A stretch of DNA of 56,997 bases from positions 1 to 56,997 of the forward strand of contig NZ_JADQAQ010000030.1 in the NCBI RefSeq assembly GCF_022129445.1. The letters are read 5' to 3'. Below the pieces are notes generated by a model. The model did not search any database. It worked only from the letters and a program-made list of their open reading frames with translations, and had not been told where the DNA came from. A program made the position numbers and the translations under genes. Source of the stretch: Photobacterium sp. Ph5. Lineage in GTDB: Bacteria; Pseudomonadota; Gammaproteobacteria; Enterobacterales; Vibrionaceae. Positions 47,208 to 56,961 of the stretch are shown piece after piece. Each line of letters starts with the position of its first letter. The stretch's first letter is position 1.

Positions 47208-48437
47208 TTGCAAACCTATCTTGTTGGTGGTGCCGTTCGTGACACCTTATTAAACCTCACGGTAACAGATAAAGACTGGGTTGTGGTTGGCACAACACCT
47301 GAAGCAATGTTGGCTGCAGGATTTGAACAAATAGGCAGTGACTTTCCTGTTTTTCTTCATCCCAAAACCAAACAAGAACATGCTCTAGCCCGAACAGAGC
47401 GAAAATCAGGGCATGGTTATACTGGCTTTGTTTGTTATTCCGCACCAGATGTGACACTCGAGCAAGATCTACTGCGTCGCGATCTTACCATCAATGCAAT
47501 AGCTCAAACACCGACTGGCGAGTTAATCGATCCTTACCATGGACAACAAGATCTTCACGATAAAATTTTACGTCACGTCTCCCCTGCATTTAGTGAAGAT
47601 CCTTTGCGTGTCTTACGTGTTGCTCGTTTTGCCGCGCGTTTTGCTCATTTAGGTTTTACTGTCGCACCTGAAACTATCGCGTTAATGCAAGAGATGGTGA
47701 TCAGTGGTGAATTAGAAAGTCTCACACCTGAGCGGGTATGGAAAGAGTGGGAGAAATCACTCTCTAGTGATGATCCACAAGTATTTCTTACGGTACTGCG
47801 CCAATGTGGTGCTTTATCGGTTGTCATGCCTGAAATTGATGCGCTGTTTGGCGTACCACAACCTGAAAAATGGCATCCTGAAATTGATTGCGGTATCCAT
47901 ACTTTATTAGTGGCTAAAAAAGCCGCTGAGTTAACGACCGATAAAACCATTCGTTTTGCCGCACAGGTACATGATTTGGGTAAAGCTTTATCCCCAAAAG
48001 AGGATCTTCCTCATCACAAGACACACTGTCGAGATGGTATTAAACCTATCAAAGCACTGTGCCAACGATTACGTATACCGAATGACTTTCGCGATCTGGC
48101 ATTATTAGTCTGTGAACAACACACCAAAATCCATTATGCCGAAGAAATGCGTGCTGATACCTTTATTAAAATCTTTGATCAAATTGACGCATGGCGAAAA
48201 CCCGACCGTGTTGATCAACTAGCAACGTGCTGCCGTGCTGATGCTCGTGGACGCACCCACTTTGAACAAACACCGTATATGCAAGCTGACATTCTACAAG
48301 CCATCTTTAAGACTGCACTAACCGTCGATGTCAAAGCTATTGTCGCCGCCGGTTTTAAAGGCGCAGAGATCAGAGAGCAACTTGCCTTAAAACGTATCGA
48401 AGCCGTCGCGCAATATCTAAAAGAAAACAGAAAATAA
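47208..48437 (+). CDS. cca: Multifunctional CCA-adding enzyme
   Basis: A 409-residue class II tRNA nucleotidyltransferase that adds or repairs the 3' CCA of tRNAs. The nucleotidyltransferase head has GGAVRD at 7-12 and catalytic Asp21/Asp23 in DKDW. An HD phosphohydrolase domain follows ([12 protein letters not shown] and HHKTH), giving phosphatase and phosphodiesterase activities as in E. coli. The start is TTG at 47208, with AAGGAG 6 bp upstream. Divergent from gspA and convergent with uppP. Confidence 0.96.
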   Translation: MQTYLVGGAVRDTLLNLTVTDKDWVVVGTTPEAMLAAGFEQIGSDFPVFLHPKTKQEHALARTERKSGHGYTGFVCYSAPDVTLEQDLLRRDLTINAIAQTPTGELIDPYHGQQDLHDKILRHVSPAFSEDPLRVLRVARFAARFAHLGFTVAPETIALMQEMVISGELESLTPERVWKEWEKSLSSDDPQVFLTVLRQCGALSVVMPEIDALFGVPQPEKWHPEIDCGIHTLLVAKKAAELTTDKTIRFAAQVHDLGKALSPKEDLPHHKTHCRDGIKPIKALCQRLRIPNDFRDLALLVCEQHTKIHYAEEMRADTFIKIFDQIDAWRKPDRVDQLATCCRADARGRTHFEQTPYMQADILQAIFKTALTVDVKAIVAAGFKGAEIREQLALKRIEAVAQYLKENRK

Positions 48438-48464
48438 TTCCGATACTTGCTCAATAATCTATAC

Positions 48465-48493
48465 AAAAAAACCGACATCATGTCGGCTTTTTT
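48465..48493. terminator. Bidirectional terminator, cca / uppP
   Basis: AAAAAACCGACA and TGTCGGCTTTTTT pair with one mismatch, loop TCA. It has the same ACCGACA core as the terminators near 11-13 kb. Confidence 0.85.
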
Positions 48494-48515
48494 AATCGTA
48501 AATAGCGCGTTAAAA

Positions 48516-49319
48516 TTACTTGGACATCAAGAATAAGAACAAACCAATACCCAAAATTAAGCGGTAAATAACAAACGGTGTCATCCCCAATCGTGTTACC
48601 AGTTTCAAAAATACGTGGATACACGCATAAGCACTGATAAAGGATACTGCGATACCAATACTTAAGTTTCCTACATCAATAGGATCTGCGCCAGTCACCA
48701 GTTTTAAACTTAGATAACCACCTGCTAAAAGAATAATAGGGATCGACATTAAAAATGAAAAACGCGCTGCTGCCTCACGAGTAAAGCCAAGATAAAGAGC
48801 CGCGGTCATCGTCGCGCCAGAGCGAGAGGTTCCAGGGATAATGGCTGCTGCCTGCGCTAGACCAATAAACAACGCACTCTTCCAATTCGCTTGATACTCG
48901 TTATCGGTTTGCTTCGCGCGTTTATCAACCCACCATAGCAACAAACCAAAGATAATGGTGGTACACGCAATCACCCATGCTGAACGCAAGTACATTTCGA
49001 TAACGTCTTTCATCACCAAACCGAAGATACAGGCGGGGATTGTCGCTATCACAATCATCCATGCTAATTTCGATTCAGCACTATGTTCTCGTTTGAAAAT
49101 GGAGTTAATCCAAGCGGTTAATAACGAAACCACTTCTTTTCGAAAATAAAGAATAACCGCCATCAACGTACCAACGTGTACAGCGACATCAAATGCTAAG
49201 CCTTGATCAGGCCAACCTAAGATCTCAGACGGTAGAATTAAATGGGCAGAGCTAGAGACGGGTAAAAACTCTGTCAGTCCTTGAATAAGGGCTAACATAA
49301 ATGCTTCAAAATGACTCAT
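48516..49319 (-). CDS. uppP: Undecaprenyl-diphosphate phosphatase (BacA)
   Basis: A 267-residue inner-membrane enzyme that recycles undecaprenyl pyrophosphate, the lipid carrier of peptidoglycan and O-antigen. The motifs [15 protein letters not shown] (residue 15 on) and [10 protein letters not shown] are the catalytic Glu/Ser/Arg regions. About eight helices. AAGGA lies 7 bp before the ATG. It confers bacitracin resistance when overexpressed in E. coli. It precedes folB/folK by a short gap, as in E. coli. Confidence 0.97.
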   Translation of the reverse strand: MSHFEAFMLALIQGLTEFLPVSSSAHLILPSEILGWPDQGLAFDVAVHVGTLMAVILYFRKEVVSLLTAWINSIFKREHSAESKLAWMIVIATIPACIFGLVMKDVIEMYLRSAWVIACTTIIFGLLLWWVDKRAKQTDNEYQANWKSALFIGLAQAAAIIPGTSRSGATMTAALYLGFTREAAARFSFLMSIPIILLAGGYLSLKLVTGADPIDVGNLSIGIAVSFISAYACIHVFLKLVTRLGMTPFVIYRLILGIGLFLFLMSK

Positions 49320-49381
49320 TAATTGTCCTTAATTAAACACAGCATAAAAAGTAAGTAATGACTAACTTTCTACTAAACGAC

Positions 49382-49855
49382 TCATTCAACAGGCCATAAT
49401 ATTTGCTGTTGAGAAAAGTTTTGCCAAAGTTGCGCCAATGTTTGAGTCTCTTGTGGTATCACTAAATCAGGATTTAATTCACTGAGCGGCCACAGAACAA
49501 AAGCAAAACGGTAAATATCAGAACGTGGTAACGACGGTAAAGCATCACTCACAGCATCGCCATACAACAACAAATCAAGGTCGATAGTACGACTTTGATT
49601 TTTAACTGCATGTGCCGGACGCCCTAATTGGCGTTCAATCTCTTTGAGTTGAGATTGTAATGCAGATAACGACAACGATGTCTGTATTTCGATCACTGCA
49701 TTAAAAAAATTATCGCCATAAAAACCTACGGGTTCTGCTTCAAAGATGCGAGACATTCGCCATTCGCTTGCCAGTGTCTTTACCGCTTCTAAGCCAGCTT
49801 TTAAATGATATTCACGCTCAATATTACTACCAATACTGATATACGCGGTGATCAC
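49382..49855 (-). CDS. folK: 2-amino-4-hydroxy-6-hydroxymethyldihydropteridine diphosphokinase
   Basis: A 157-residue folate-pathway enzyme that transfers pyrophosphate from ATP to hydroxymethyl-dihydropterin. The N-terminus AYISIGSNI and the signature SRTIDLDLLLYGD are visible. GTG at 49855 overlaps the folB stop by four bases (GTGA), so the two are coupled. Consecutive pathway steps (FolB then FolK) are therefore made together. Confidence 0.94.
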   Translation of the reverse strand: MITAYISIGSNIEREYHLKAGLEAVKTLASEWRMSRIFEAEPVGFYGDNFFNAVIEIQTSLSLSALQSQLKEIERQLGRPAHAVKNQSRTIDLDLLLYGDAVSDALPSLPRSDIYRFAFVLWPLSELNPDLVIPQETQTLAQLWQNFSQQQILWPVE

Positions 49856-50205
49856 TTACTACCTCGCTCAATTTGTACTCCAACGCCACGAGCATTCACC
49901 ACAGCACCAGGTTTAGTCACTCGCACTTTAACCCAAGGTACATTGAAATCTGTCATGATTAAATTTGCCACATCTTCAGCAACACGCTCAACCAATAGAA
50001 ATCGCCCCTGTTCAATCAAGTTCGTGACAGCAGTACTTACGGTTGAGTAATCCAATGCGTAAGTCACATCATCACTATGAGCAGCAGGTCGGTTATCATG
50101 CGCCATTTCCAAATCAAGCACTAATTTTTGCTTAATCGCCTGCTCCCAGTCATATACCCCAATAGTGGCAATAACTTCCAGTTTTTCAATAAATACCGTA
50201 TCCAT
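49852..50205 (-). CDS. folB: Dihydroneopterin aldolase
   Basis: A 117-residue enzyme that converts dihydroneopterin to hydroxymethyl-dihydropterin and glycolaldehyde in folate synthesis. The N-terminus DTVFIEKLEVIATIGVYDWEQ and the segments ALDYSTV, RFLLVERVAEDVANLIM and VRVTKPGAV are typical. The stop codon is shared with the folK start. Divergent from plsY across about 248 bp. Confidence 0.95.
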   Translation of the reverse strand: MDTVFIEKLEVIATIGVYDWEQAIKQKLVLDLEMAHDNRPAAHSDDVTYALDYSTVSTAVTNLIEQGRFLLVERVAEDVANLIMTDFNVPWVKVRVTKPGAVVNARGVGVQIERGSK

Positions 50206-50453
50206 GCTAAATCGCTAATTTTGTTAGAGGTCGGATACCCAATGTCAGCAAAAGCGCGTATTATCAGGTAGTATTCGTTAACATGAGTGTTGTTAGTAAC
50301 TATGCAACATTATCAATGTTAACTTGGGCTGGGACTATACCACAGCCATGAACGAGTCAAAATTTCTGTTCAGTAATATTGACGCAGATAAGATCCAGTT
50401 AACATTTCAATTCCTGTTGTACTGGTACTTACCTTAGATATTCGGAAAAATGC

Positions 50454-51065
50454 ATGACACCACTAGCGCTACTGATGATCATTGCCGCCTACTTACTCGG
50501 GTCTATTTCTAGCGCCGTATTAATTTCACGGTTGTATCGACTTCCCGATCCTAGAAAAAGTGGTTCTGGTAATCCAGGTGCTACTAATGTGCTCCGTTTA
50601 GGTGGTAAAAGTGCAGCAGCGTTAGTTTTGATCTCTGATATTCTTAAAGGCATGTTGCCTGTATGGCTAGGCTACTTTTTAGGTATTAACCCTTTTTTAC
50701 TCGGCATCATCGGTATTGCGGCTTGTTTAGGTCACATCTACCCACTATTTTTTCATTTCCAAGGCGGAAAAGGGGTCGCAACAGCCCTTGGCGCATTAGC
50801 CCCTATAGGTTGGGATTTAAGCGGTATGCTTATAACAACATGGGTACTCACTCTAGTTGTAACAGGTTACTCTTCACTCGCATCACTTATCACAGCTCTT
50901 GCCGCGCCAATGCTCACGTGGCTAGTAAAACCTGAATACACTATGCCCGTTTCCATGCTGTCTTGCTTAATCATTTTTCGGCATCATGAAAACATTCGTC
51001 GGTTACTCGATGGACAAGAAACCAAAATTTGGGATAAGTTTTCCAAGAAAAACACCGACGCTTAA
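50454..51065 (+). CDS. plsY: Glycerol-3-phosphate acyltransferase PlsY
   Basis: A 203-residue integral membrane enzyme that acylates glycerol 3-phosphate from acyl-phosphate, the first step of phospholipid synthesis. The three PlsY motifs are present: [13 protein letters not shown] (residues about 38-50), the [20 protein letters not shown] region, and the C-terminal [11 protein letters not shown]. Five helices fit. CGGA lies upstream of ATG. It converges on tsaD, with a strong shared terminator. Confidence 0.96.
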   Translation: MTPLALLMIIAAYLLGSISSAVLISRLYRLPDPRKSGSGNPGATNVLRLGGKSAAALVLISDILKGMLPVWLGYFLGINPFLLGIIGIAACLGHIYPLFFHFQGGKGVATALGALAPIGWDLSGMLITTWVLTLVVTGYSSLASLITALAAPMLTWLVKPEYTMPVSMLSCLIIFRHHENIRRLLDGQETKIWDKFSKKNTDA

Positions 51066-51068
51066 ACG

Positions 51069-51098
51069 AAAAAAAGCGAAGCACTTTGCTTCGCTTTT
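51069..51098. terminator. Bidirectional terminator, plsY / tsaD
   Basis: AAAAGCGAAGCA and TGCTTCGCTTTT form a 12-bp stem with loop CTT. Confidence 0.9.
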
Positions 51099-51120
51099 CT
51101 GTAGCTATACCAATTTTTTA

Positions 51121-52140
51121 TTAGTCAGCGATCGGTTTAAGTTGATCAATCGGCCAGCGTGGGAAGGCTTTAACACCTAAATCCATCGTCTCTTTGTTTT
51201 TCAAACGCTGCATGCCTGCATAAGCGATCATTGCACCGTTATCTGTACAAAATTCTGTACGAGGATAGAACACTTCACCTTTTAAGTTCTTCATCATGCT
51301 TTCAAGCTCTTGACGTAAGTACTTATTTGCACTGACACCACCAGCAATCACTAAGCGCTTTAAACCTGTTTGTTTTAATGCACGTTTACATTTGATGGCA
51401 AGTGTATCGACTACCGCTTCTTGGAATGCAAATGCAATATCAGCTCGGGTTTGCTCATCGTCGTCGTTAGCACGAATCGTATTCGCCGCAAATGTTTTTA
51501 AACCAGAAAAGCTAAAATCAAGACCTGGACGATCTGTCATTGGACGTGGGAATTTAAAACGCCCTTTGGTGCCTTTTTCTGCCATTTTAGACAGTAATGG
51601 ACCACCTGGGTAATCAAGCCCCATCATCTTCGCGGTTTTATCAAAAGCTTCACCTGCCGCGTCATCAATCGACTCGCCTAGGATTTGATATTCACCAATG
51701 CCTTTAACTTCAACCATCATGGTATGGCCGCCAGAGACCAACAAGGCAACAAATGGGAATTCAGGTGCATTATCTTCTAGCATTGGCGCGAGAAGGTGTC
51801 CTTCCATATGGTGCACAGCAACGGCAGGTAAATCCCACGCATACGCTAAACTACGTCCAATGGTTGCACCCACTAATAATGCACCAACAAGACCAGGGCC
51901 TGCGGTATAAGCAACACCATCAAGATCGTCATGAGTCAGTCCGGCAGAAGCAAGCGCAGCCTTAATCAATGGAATCGTTTTCTTAACGTGATCACGCGAT
52001 GCCAACTCAGGCACCACACCACCGTAATCCGCATGTAGCTTTACTTGACTGTAAAGTTCATGTGCCAAGAGACCTTTTTCATCATCGAAAATCGCAATAC
52101 CTGTCTCATCACAGGAAGTCTCGATGCCCAGTATACGCAT
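51121..52140 (-). CDS. tsaD: tRNA threonylcarbamoyladenosine transferase TsaD
   Basis: A 339-residue Kae1/TsaD ATPase-fold enzyme that, with TsaB/TsaE, adds t6A at position 37 of ANN-decoding tRNAs. The N-terminus [20 protein letters not shown] is invariant and the metal-binding HMEGH motif is His111/His115, as in E. coli. GGHTM and the C-terminal [11 protein letters not shown] motifs are present. Divergent from rpsU, the universal arrangement in gamma-proteobacteria. Confidence 0.97.
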   Translation of the reverse strand: MRILGIETSCDETGIAIFDDEKGLLAHELYSQVKLHADYGGVVPELASRDHVKKTIPLIKAALASAGLTHDDLDGVAYTAGPGLVGALLVGATIGRSLAYAWDLPAVAVHHMEGHLLAPMLEDNAPEFPFVALLVSGGHTMMVEVKGIGEYQILGESIDDAAGEAFDKTAKMMGLDYPGGPLLSKMAEKGTKGRFKFPRPMTDRPGLDFSFSGLKTFAANTIRANDDDEQTRADIAFAFQEAVVDTLAIKCKRALKQTGLKRLVIAGGVSANKYLRQELESMMKNLKGEVFYPRTEFCTDNGAMIAYAGMQRLKNKETMDLGVKAFPRWPIDQLKPIAD

Positions 52141-52335
52141 AACAACCTCTATACTATTAGGGGGTTTAAATGAAAAATCGGTATAGTTTCAATAACAACC
52201 GATAACTCAAATAGGGTTAGGAAGTACTAATTAAGGGGCATGTTACCGTTGTTGACATAAATTAACCAGTTCATAGACGTAGAATGCTTTACAAATGCCC
52301 CCAGATCAGATTAGAATTTCGCACCATTTTTAATC

Positions 52336-52358
52336 AGCTGACACTTTGAACGTCAGCT
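52336..52358 (+). other. Hairpin in the rpsU leader
   Basis: AGCTGAC and GTCAGCT form a 7-bp stem with a 9-nt loop, followed by TTTAAATAG, about 31 bp before the rpsU ATG and upstream of its GAGGTGA ribosome site. No long T-run follows, so it may be an attenuator, a stabilising element or an S21-responsive structure. Confidence 0.4.
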
Positions 52359-52389
52359 TTAAATAGAATCACTCTGAGGTGAGTATTAC

Positions 52390-52605
52390 ATGCCAGTAAT
52401 CAAAGTACGTGAAAACGAACCGTTTGACGTAGCACTACGTCGTTTTAAGCGCTCTTGCGAAAAAGCAGGTATCCTTTCTGAAGTTCGCCGTCGTGAGCAC
52501 TTCGAAAAGCCAACAACTGTACGTAAGCGCGCTAAAGCAGCGGCAGTTAAGCGTCACCTGAAGAAATTGGCTCGCGAAAACGCGCGTCGCGTTCGTCTGT
52601 ACTAA
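52390..52605 (+). CDS. rpsU: 30S ribosomal protein S21
   Basis: A 71-residue basic ribosomal protein, bS21, at the platform of the small subunit near the anti-Shine-Dalgarno. The sequence [20 protein letters not shown] and [20 protein letters not shown] matches the standard protein in length and content. GAGGTGA precedes the ATG. It is first gene of the rpsU-yqeY-dnaG-rpoD macromolecular-synthesis operon. A TTGACA at 52252-52257 lies upstream, but I see no convincing -10 at the right distance. Confidence 0.98.
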   Translation: MPVIKVRENEPFDVALRRFKRSCEKAGILSEVRRREHFEKPTTVRKRAKAAAVKRHLKKLARENARRVRLY

Positions 52606-52635
52606 TCTTTAGATTTTAAACAGAAGGATCGCGTA

Positions 52636-53079
52636 ATGACTCTAATTGAACGTCTTAAAGACGAACAAAAAGCGGCGATGAAGGCGAAGGACAAACCTCG
52701 TCTTGGCGCTATCCGTTTAGTTCTTGCAGCAATTAAACAACGTGAAGTTGACGAAAAGATCACTCTTAACGACGACGACGTGTTGGTTGTATTAACAAAA
52801 ATGGTTAAGCAACGTCGTGACTCTGTGGCTCAATATGAAGCTGCAGGCCGTCAAGACTTAGCTGATGTTGAGCATGCTGAAATCAGTGTTCTAGCCGAGT
52901 TTATGCCTCAACCACTAACTGAAGAGGAAATCTCTGCGTTAATGGATGAAGCTATTGCTGCGACTGGCGCTGCCACTATGCAAGATATGGGCAAAGTGAT
53001 GGGCGTACTGAAACCGCAAATTCAGGGTCGTGCCGATATGGGGATTGTTAGCAAGTTAGTGAAAACTAAGCTAGGTTAA
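52636..53079 (+). CDS. yqeY: GatB/YqeY domain protein
   Basis: A 147-residue YqeY protein, a paralogue of the tRNA-binding tail of GatB. Conserved pieces are LIERLKDEQKAAMKAKDKPRLGAIRLVLAAIKQREVDE and QPQIQGRADMGIVSKLVKTKL-like end. Proposed to act on tRNA, but the role is unproven. The E. coli operon lacks it between rpsU and dnaG; vibrios carry it. AAGGA lies upstream of ATG 52636. Confidence 0.93.
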   Translation: MTLIERLKDEQKAAMKAKDKPRLGAIRLVLAAIKQREVDEKITLNDDDVLVVLTKMVKQRRDSVAQYEAAGRQDLADVEHAEISVLAEFMPQPLTEEEISALMDEAIAATGAATMQDMGKVMGVLKPQIQGRADMGIVSKLVKTKLG

Positions 53080-53097
53080 TCACTCTCCTATTCAGCG

Positions 53098-53134
53098 ACA
53101 AGCCGTGCTATCCTTTTGGGGATGCACGGCTTGT
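53098..53134 (+). other. Stem-loop between yqeY and dnaG
   Basis: ACAAGCCGTGC and GCACGGCTTGT form an 11-bp perfect stem enclosing a second small stem (ATCC/GGAT). No U-tract follows (TCGTATCTG), so it is unlikely to be a plain intrinsic terminator. It may be an RNA-processing or stability element controlling the steps down the operon, as known by other means in the E. coli rpsU-dnaG-rpoD mRNA. Confidence 0.6.
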
Positions 53135-53210
53135 TCGTATCTGATTGAACCAGAACTCACACACCAACAACAATCTTCTTTTATTTCACTATCAGGTTAT
53201 TTGCTTTCTT

Positions 53211-54968
53211 ATGGCAGGAAAAATCCCACGTTCATTCATTGATGATCTTATTTCTCGACATGACATTGTCGATGTCATTGATGCGCGGGTAAAACTCAAA
53301 AAACAAGGCAAAAACTTTGGTGCTTGTTGTCCTTTCCATAACGAAAAAACCCCGTCTTTCTCTGTTAGCCAAGAAAAACAGTTTTACCACTGTTTCGGTT
53401 GTGGTGTGCACGGTAACGTCCTTGATTTTGTCATGGAGTTTGATCGACTTGATTTTGTTGATGCGATTGAAGAGTTAGCTTCACAGCTAGGCTTGGAAGT
53501 CCCGCGTGAAAACGATGGAAATAATACCCATCGTGGTCCAAAAGCCGCTGACAAACGTAATTACTATGAGTTGATGGGCCAAGTTTCACAATTTTACCAA
53601 TCTCAACTTCGTACTAAAGAAGGTGAAATTGCTGTCGACTATCTCAAAGTTCGTGGCTTATCAGGTGAAATAGTAAAAAAATTCTCTATCGGTTTTATTC
53701 CTGATCAATGGGATATGGTGCGTAGTCGTTTTGGCAGAGATAATGAATCGCAAAAAGCACTTGTCAACACAGGTATGCTGATCGAAAACGACAATGGTCG
53801 TCGTTATGATCGCTTCCGTGGCCGAGTGATGTTTCCGATCCATGATCGACGTGGGCGAGTCATTGGTTTTGGTGGGCGAGTCATTGGTGACGGCACCCCA
53901 AAATACCTCAACTCACCAGAAACCGATATTTTCCATAAAGGTCGTGAGTTATACGGCTTATATGAAGTGTTACAAACTCACCGTGAACCAAACAAAATCA
54001 TGGTGGTAGAAGGCTATATGGATGTCGTCGCGTTAGCGCAATTTGGTGTTGATTACGCCGTAGCCTCACTCGGCACATCAACCACAGGCGATCATATTCA
54101 AAGTCTATTTCGTCAAACCAGCACGGTTGTGTGTTGTTATGATGGCGATAGAGCTGGACGAGATGCAGCATGGCGAGCAATGGAGCAAGCACTGCCGTAT
54201 TTAACAGATGGCCGCCAACTCAAATTTATGTTCTTGCCTGACGGCGAAGATCCTGATTCATGTATTCGTGCTGAAGGTAAAGACGCCTTTGAACAGCGTG
54301 TTGATGAAGCGATGCCATTGTCAGACTTTCTCTTCAACAGTTTAATGCGACAGGTAGATACCACCAGCCGCGAAGGGAAAGCAAAACTTAGCACCCTCGC
54401 CGTTCCATTGATCGATAAGGTCCCAGGTGGCACGCTCAGGCTATACTTACGTGAGCTGCTTGGCAAAAATTTAGGTTTGCCTGACGAAGCCCAGCTTCAG
54501 CAACTAATATCAATGCATGGCAAAACATCAAAACCTGTTGGCCAAGTACAAATTAAACGAACACCAATGCGAGAAGTGATCGCATTGTTGATTCAGCATC
54601 CTAATTTTGTCACTCAACTTGAGTTTGACATGAGTGCATTTGAAAATATTGAATTATCAGGCTTAAATTTATTGCTCTCGATAGTTGATAAATGCCGAAG
54701 TAACCCCAATATCAGCACTGGACAACTTTTAGAACACTGGCGCGGTACCAAGAATGAAGCCACAATGGCTCGTCTCGCTGCGTGGGTATTACCGTTGTCA
54801 AAAGATGAAGACAACAGCTTAGATGTATTTTTAGACGCAATGGACAAAGTTATTGATCAGTGCGTCAAACAACAAATTGAACAGTTGCAGACTAAATCGA
54901 GAACTGTCGGCTTATCAGTCGAAGAAAAACAGGAATTACAGTTACTAATACTGAATCGTCCTGTTTAA
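53211..54968 (+). CDS. dnaG: DNA primase
   Basis: A 585-residue primase that makes RNA primers for replication. The zinc-binding domain has Cys40, His43, Cys61 and Cys64, the same numbers as E. coli. The RNA polymerase domain with TOPRIM motif VVEGYMDVVAL is normal, as is the DnaB-binding C-terminal domain. ATG at 53211 gives the conserved MAGKIPRSFIDDL; it lacks a good ribosome site (AGG 16 bp upstream), matching the known low translation of dnaG. The longer 53145 frame has no homology. Confidence 0.97.
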   Translation: MAGKIPRSFIDDLISRHDIVDVIDARVKLKKQGKNFGACCPFHNEKTPSFSVSQEKQFYHCFGCGVHGNVLDFVMEFDRLDFVDAIEELASQLGLEVPRENDGNNTHRGPKAADKRNYYELMGQVSQFYQSQLRTKEGEIAVDYLKVRGLSGEIVKKFSIGFIPDQWDMVRSRFGRDNESQKALVNTGMLIENDNGRRYDRFRGRVMFPIHDRRGRVIGFGGRVIGDGTPKYLNSPETDIFHKGRELYGLYEVLQTHREPNKIMVVEGYMDVVALAQFGVDYAVASLGTSTTGDHIQSLFRQTSTVVCCYDGDRAGRDAAWRAMEQALPYLTDGRQLKFMFLPDGEDPDSCIRAEGKDAFEQRVDEAMPLSDFLFNSLMRQVDTTSREGKAKLSTLAVPLIDKVPGGTLRLYLRELLGKNLGLPDEAQLQQLISMHGKTSKPVGQVQIKRTPMREVIALLIQHPNFVTQLEFDMSAFENIELSGLNLLLSIVDKCRSNPNISTGQLLEHWRGTKNEATMARLAAWVLPLSKDEDNSLDVFLDAMDKVIDQCVKQQIEQLQTKSRTVGLSVEEKQELQLLILNRPV

Positions 54969-54972
54969 TAAG

Positions 54973-55001
54973 TAGTCAACAATTAAGAAATTTGTTATAA
55001 T
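54973..55001 (+). promoter_or_regulatory. Candidate internal promoter of rpoD
   Basis: TGT followed by TATAAT (54996-55001) is a good extended -10, with TAGTCA (54973-54978) 17 bp upstream as a weak -35. It lies between dnaG and rpoD, 59 bp before the rpoD ATG, and would allow sigma-70 expression apart from the upstream operon. Confidence 0.55.
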
Positions 55002-55060
55002 TAACGGTTTGCAACTCTGCATACTAAATTATCACTCAGACCCGAAGTTGGATACCGTCT

Positions 55061-56911
55061 ATGGAGCAAAATCCGCAGTCACAGCTAAAGTTACTTGTTG
55101 CGAAAGGCAAGGAACAAGGCTATCTGACCTACGCCGAAGTAAATGACCACCTACCAGAAGATATTGTTGATTCTGATCAGGTTGAAGACATTATTCAAAT
55201 GATTAATGACATGGGTATTAAGGTAGTTGAAACTGCCCCTGATGCCGATGAACTCATGATGACTGAAGATAATGCCGACGAAGACGCCATTGAAGCAGCG
55301 GCGCAAGCATTATCAAGCGTAGAAAGCGAGATCGGCCGCACGACAGACCCTGTACGTATGTACATGCGTGAGATGGGTACGGTTGAACTACTTACTCGTG
55401 AAGGCGAAATTGATATCGCAAAACGCATTGAAGATGGTATTAACCAAGTTCAATGCTCTGTCGCTGAATACCCATCTGCAATTGCTCACTTACTTGAGCA
55501 ATTCGATAAAGTTGAAGCTGATGAGCTTCGTCTAACTGATATTATTTCAGGCTTTGTTGATCCTAACGAAGAAGCAACAGCTGCACCAACAGCAACGCAC
55601 ATTGGTTCAGAGCTAAGCGAAACTGATCTTGAAGACGAAGATAAAGATCTTGAAGATGACGATGATGCTGAAGATAGCGATGAAGAAGAAGATGATGGCA
55701 GCATCGATCCAGAGCTTGCTCGCGAGAAATTCTTAGAACTACGCCAAGCCTACGATAAAATGGCGTTAGCAATTGAAACAAACGGTCGCCAAAATGCGAC
55801 GACTGAAGTTGCAGTTGAAGAGTTATCTGAAGTATTCAAACAGTTCCGTCTAATTCCTAAGCAGTTTGACCGTTTAGTTAGCTCACTACGTGATTCTATG
55901 GATAAAGTACGCACTAACGAGCGTCTTATCATGCGTATGTGTGTTGATAACAGCAAAATGCCAAAGAAAACATTCGTTTCCTTATTTGCAGGTAACGAAT
56001 CAAACCAAGATTGGATTGATGAAGCACTAAATTCTGGCAAACCTTATGCTGAACGCTTAAAAGTATACGAAGAAGATCTTCGTCGTTCTTCTCTTAAGCT
56101 ACGCATGCTAGAAGAAGAAACAGGTCTTTCAATCGAGCGTATCAAAGACATCAGTCGTCGTATGTCTATCGGTGAAGCAAAAGCGCGCCGTGCGAAAAAA
56201 GAAATGGTTGAAGCAAACTTACGTCTGGTTATTTCTATCGCGAAGAAGTATACCAACCGTGGTCTGCAGTTCTTGGATCTGATCCAAGAAGGTAACATTG
56301 GCTTGATGAAAGCTGTTGATAAGTTTGAATACCGTCGTGGTTACAAGTTCTCAACTTACGCAACATGGTGGATCCGTCAGGCAATCACTCGTTCAATCGC
56401 CGATCAGGCACGAACCATTCGTATCCCTGTTCACATGATTGAAACCATCAACAAACTGAACCGTATCTCTCGTCAGATGCTTCAGGAGATGGGTCGTGAA
56501 CCGTTACCGGAAGAGTTAGCTGAACGCATGCAAATGCCGGAAGACAAGATCCGTAAAGTATTGAAGATTGCTAAAGAGCCTATCTCAATGGAAACTCCTA
56601 TTGGTGATGATGAAGATTCACATCTAGGTGACTTCATTGAAGATACCACCCTTCAATTACCAATGGATGCAGCAACGGCAACCAATCTACGTGCAGCAAC
56701 AAACGATGTACTTGCTGGCCTAACACCACGTGAAGCAAAAGTACTGCGTATGCGTTTCGGTATTGATATGAATACTGACCACACGTTAGAAGAAGTAGGT
56801 AAACAGTTTGATGTAACACGTGAGCGTATTCGTCAAATTGAAGCGAAAGCATTGCGTAAACTACGCCACCCAAGCCGTTCCGATGTGCTACGTAGTTTCC
56901 TCGATGAGTAA
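55061..56911 (+). CDS. rpoD: RNA polymerase primary sigma factor RpoD (sigma-70)
   Basis: A 616-residue housekeeping sigma factor. Region 1.1 occupies the N-terminus ([28 protein letters not shown]). A strongly acidic non-conserved stretch spans about 189-217. Region 2 (core binding and -10 recognition) includes [20 protein letters not shown] and [16 protein letters not shown]. Region 4.2 ends [20 protein letters not shown] for -35 recognition. ATG at 55061 follows GAAGTTGGATACCGTCT, a leader shared with other gamma-proteobacteria. A hairpin terminator follows. Confidence 0.99.
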   Translation: MEQNPQSQLKLLVAKGKEQGYLTYAEVNDHLPEDIVDSDQVEDIIQMINDMGIKVVETAPDADELMMTEDNADEDAIEAAAQALSSVESEIGRTTDPVRMYMREMGTVELLTREGEIDIAKRIEDGINQVQCSVAEYPSAIAHLLEQFDKVEADELRLTDIISGFVDPNEEATAAPTATHIGSELSETDLEDEDKDLEDDDDAEDSDEEEDDGSIDPELAREKFLELRQAYDKMALAIETNGRQNATTEVAVEELSEVFKQFRLIPKQFDRLVSSLRDSMDKVRTNERLIMRMCVDNSKMPKKTFVSLFAGNESNQDWIDEALNSGKPYAERLKVYEEDLRRSSLKLRMLEEETGLSIERIKDISRRMSIGEAKARRAKKEMVEANLRLVISIAKKYTNRGLQFLDLIQEGNIGLMKAVDKFEYRRGYKFSTYATWWIRQAITRSIADQARTIRIPVHMIETINKLNRISRQMLQEMGREPLPEELAERMQMPEDKIRKVLKIAKEPISMETPIGDDEDSHLGDFIEDTTLQLPMDAATATNLRAATNDVLAGLTPREAKVLRMRFGIDMNTDHTLEEVGKQFDVTRERIRQIEAKALRKLRHPSRSDVLRSFLDE

Positions 56912-56928
56912 ACTTAAGCATTAAAAAA

Positions 56929-56953
56929 AGCGAGCCTAGTGCTCGCTTAATTA
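56929..56953 (+). terminator. rpoD terminator
   Basis: AAGCGAGC and GCTCGCTT (loop CTAGT) followed by AATTATAT; the T-run is short. Confidence 0.75.
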
Positions 56954-56961
56954 TATGGTCC

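Noticed and set aside
52252..52275. rpsU promoter from the TTGACA at 52252
   Set aside because: No acceptable -10 lies 16-18 bp downstream; TAGAAT is too far, so the promoter is not called.
53145..53210. N-terminal extension of DnaG
   Set aside because: The conserved protein begins MAGKIPRSFI at 53211; the extension lies in the intergenic stem-loop region.
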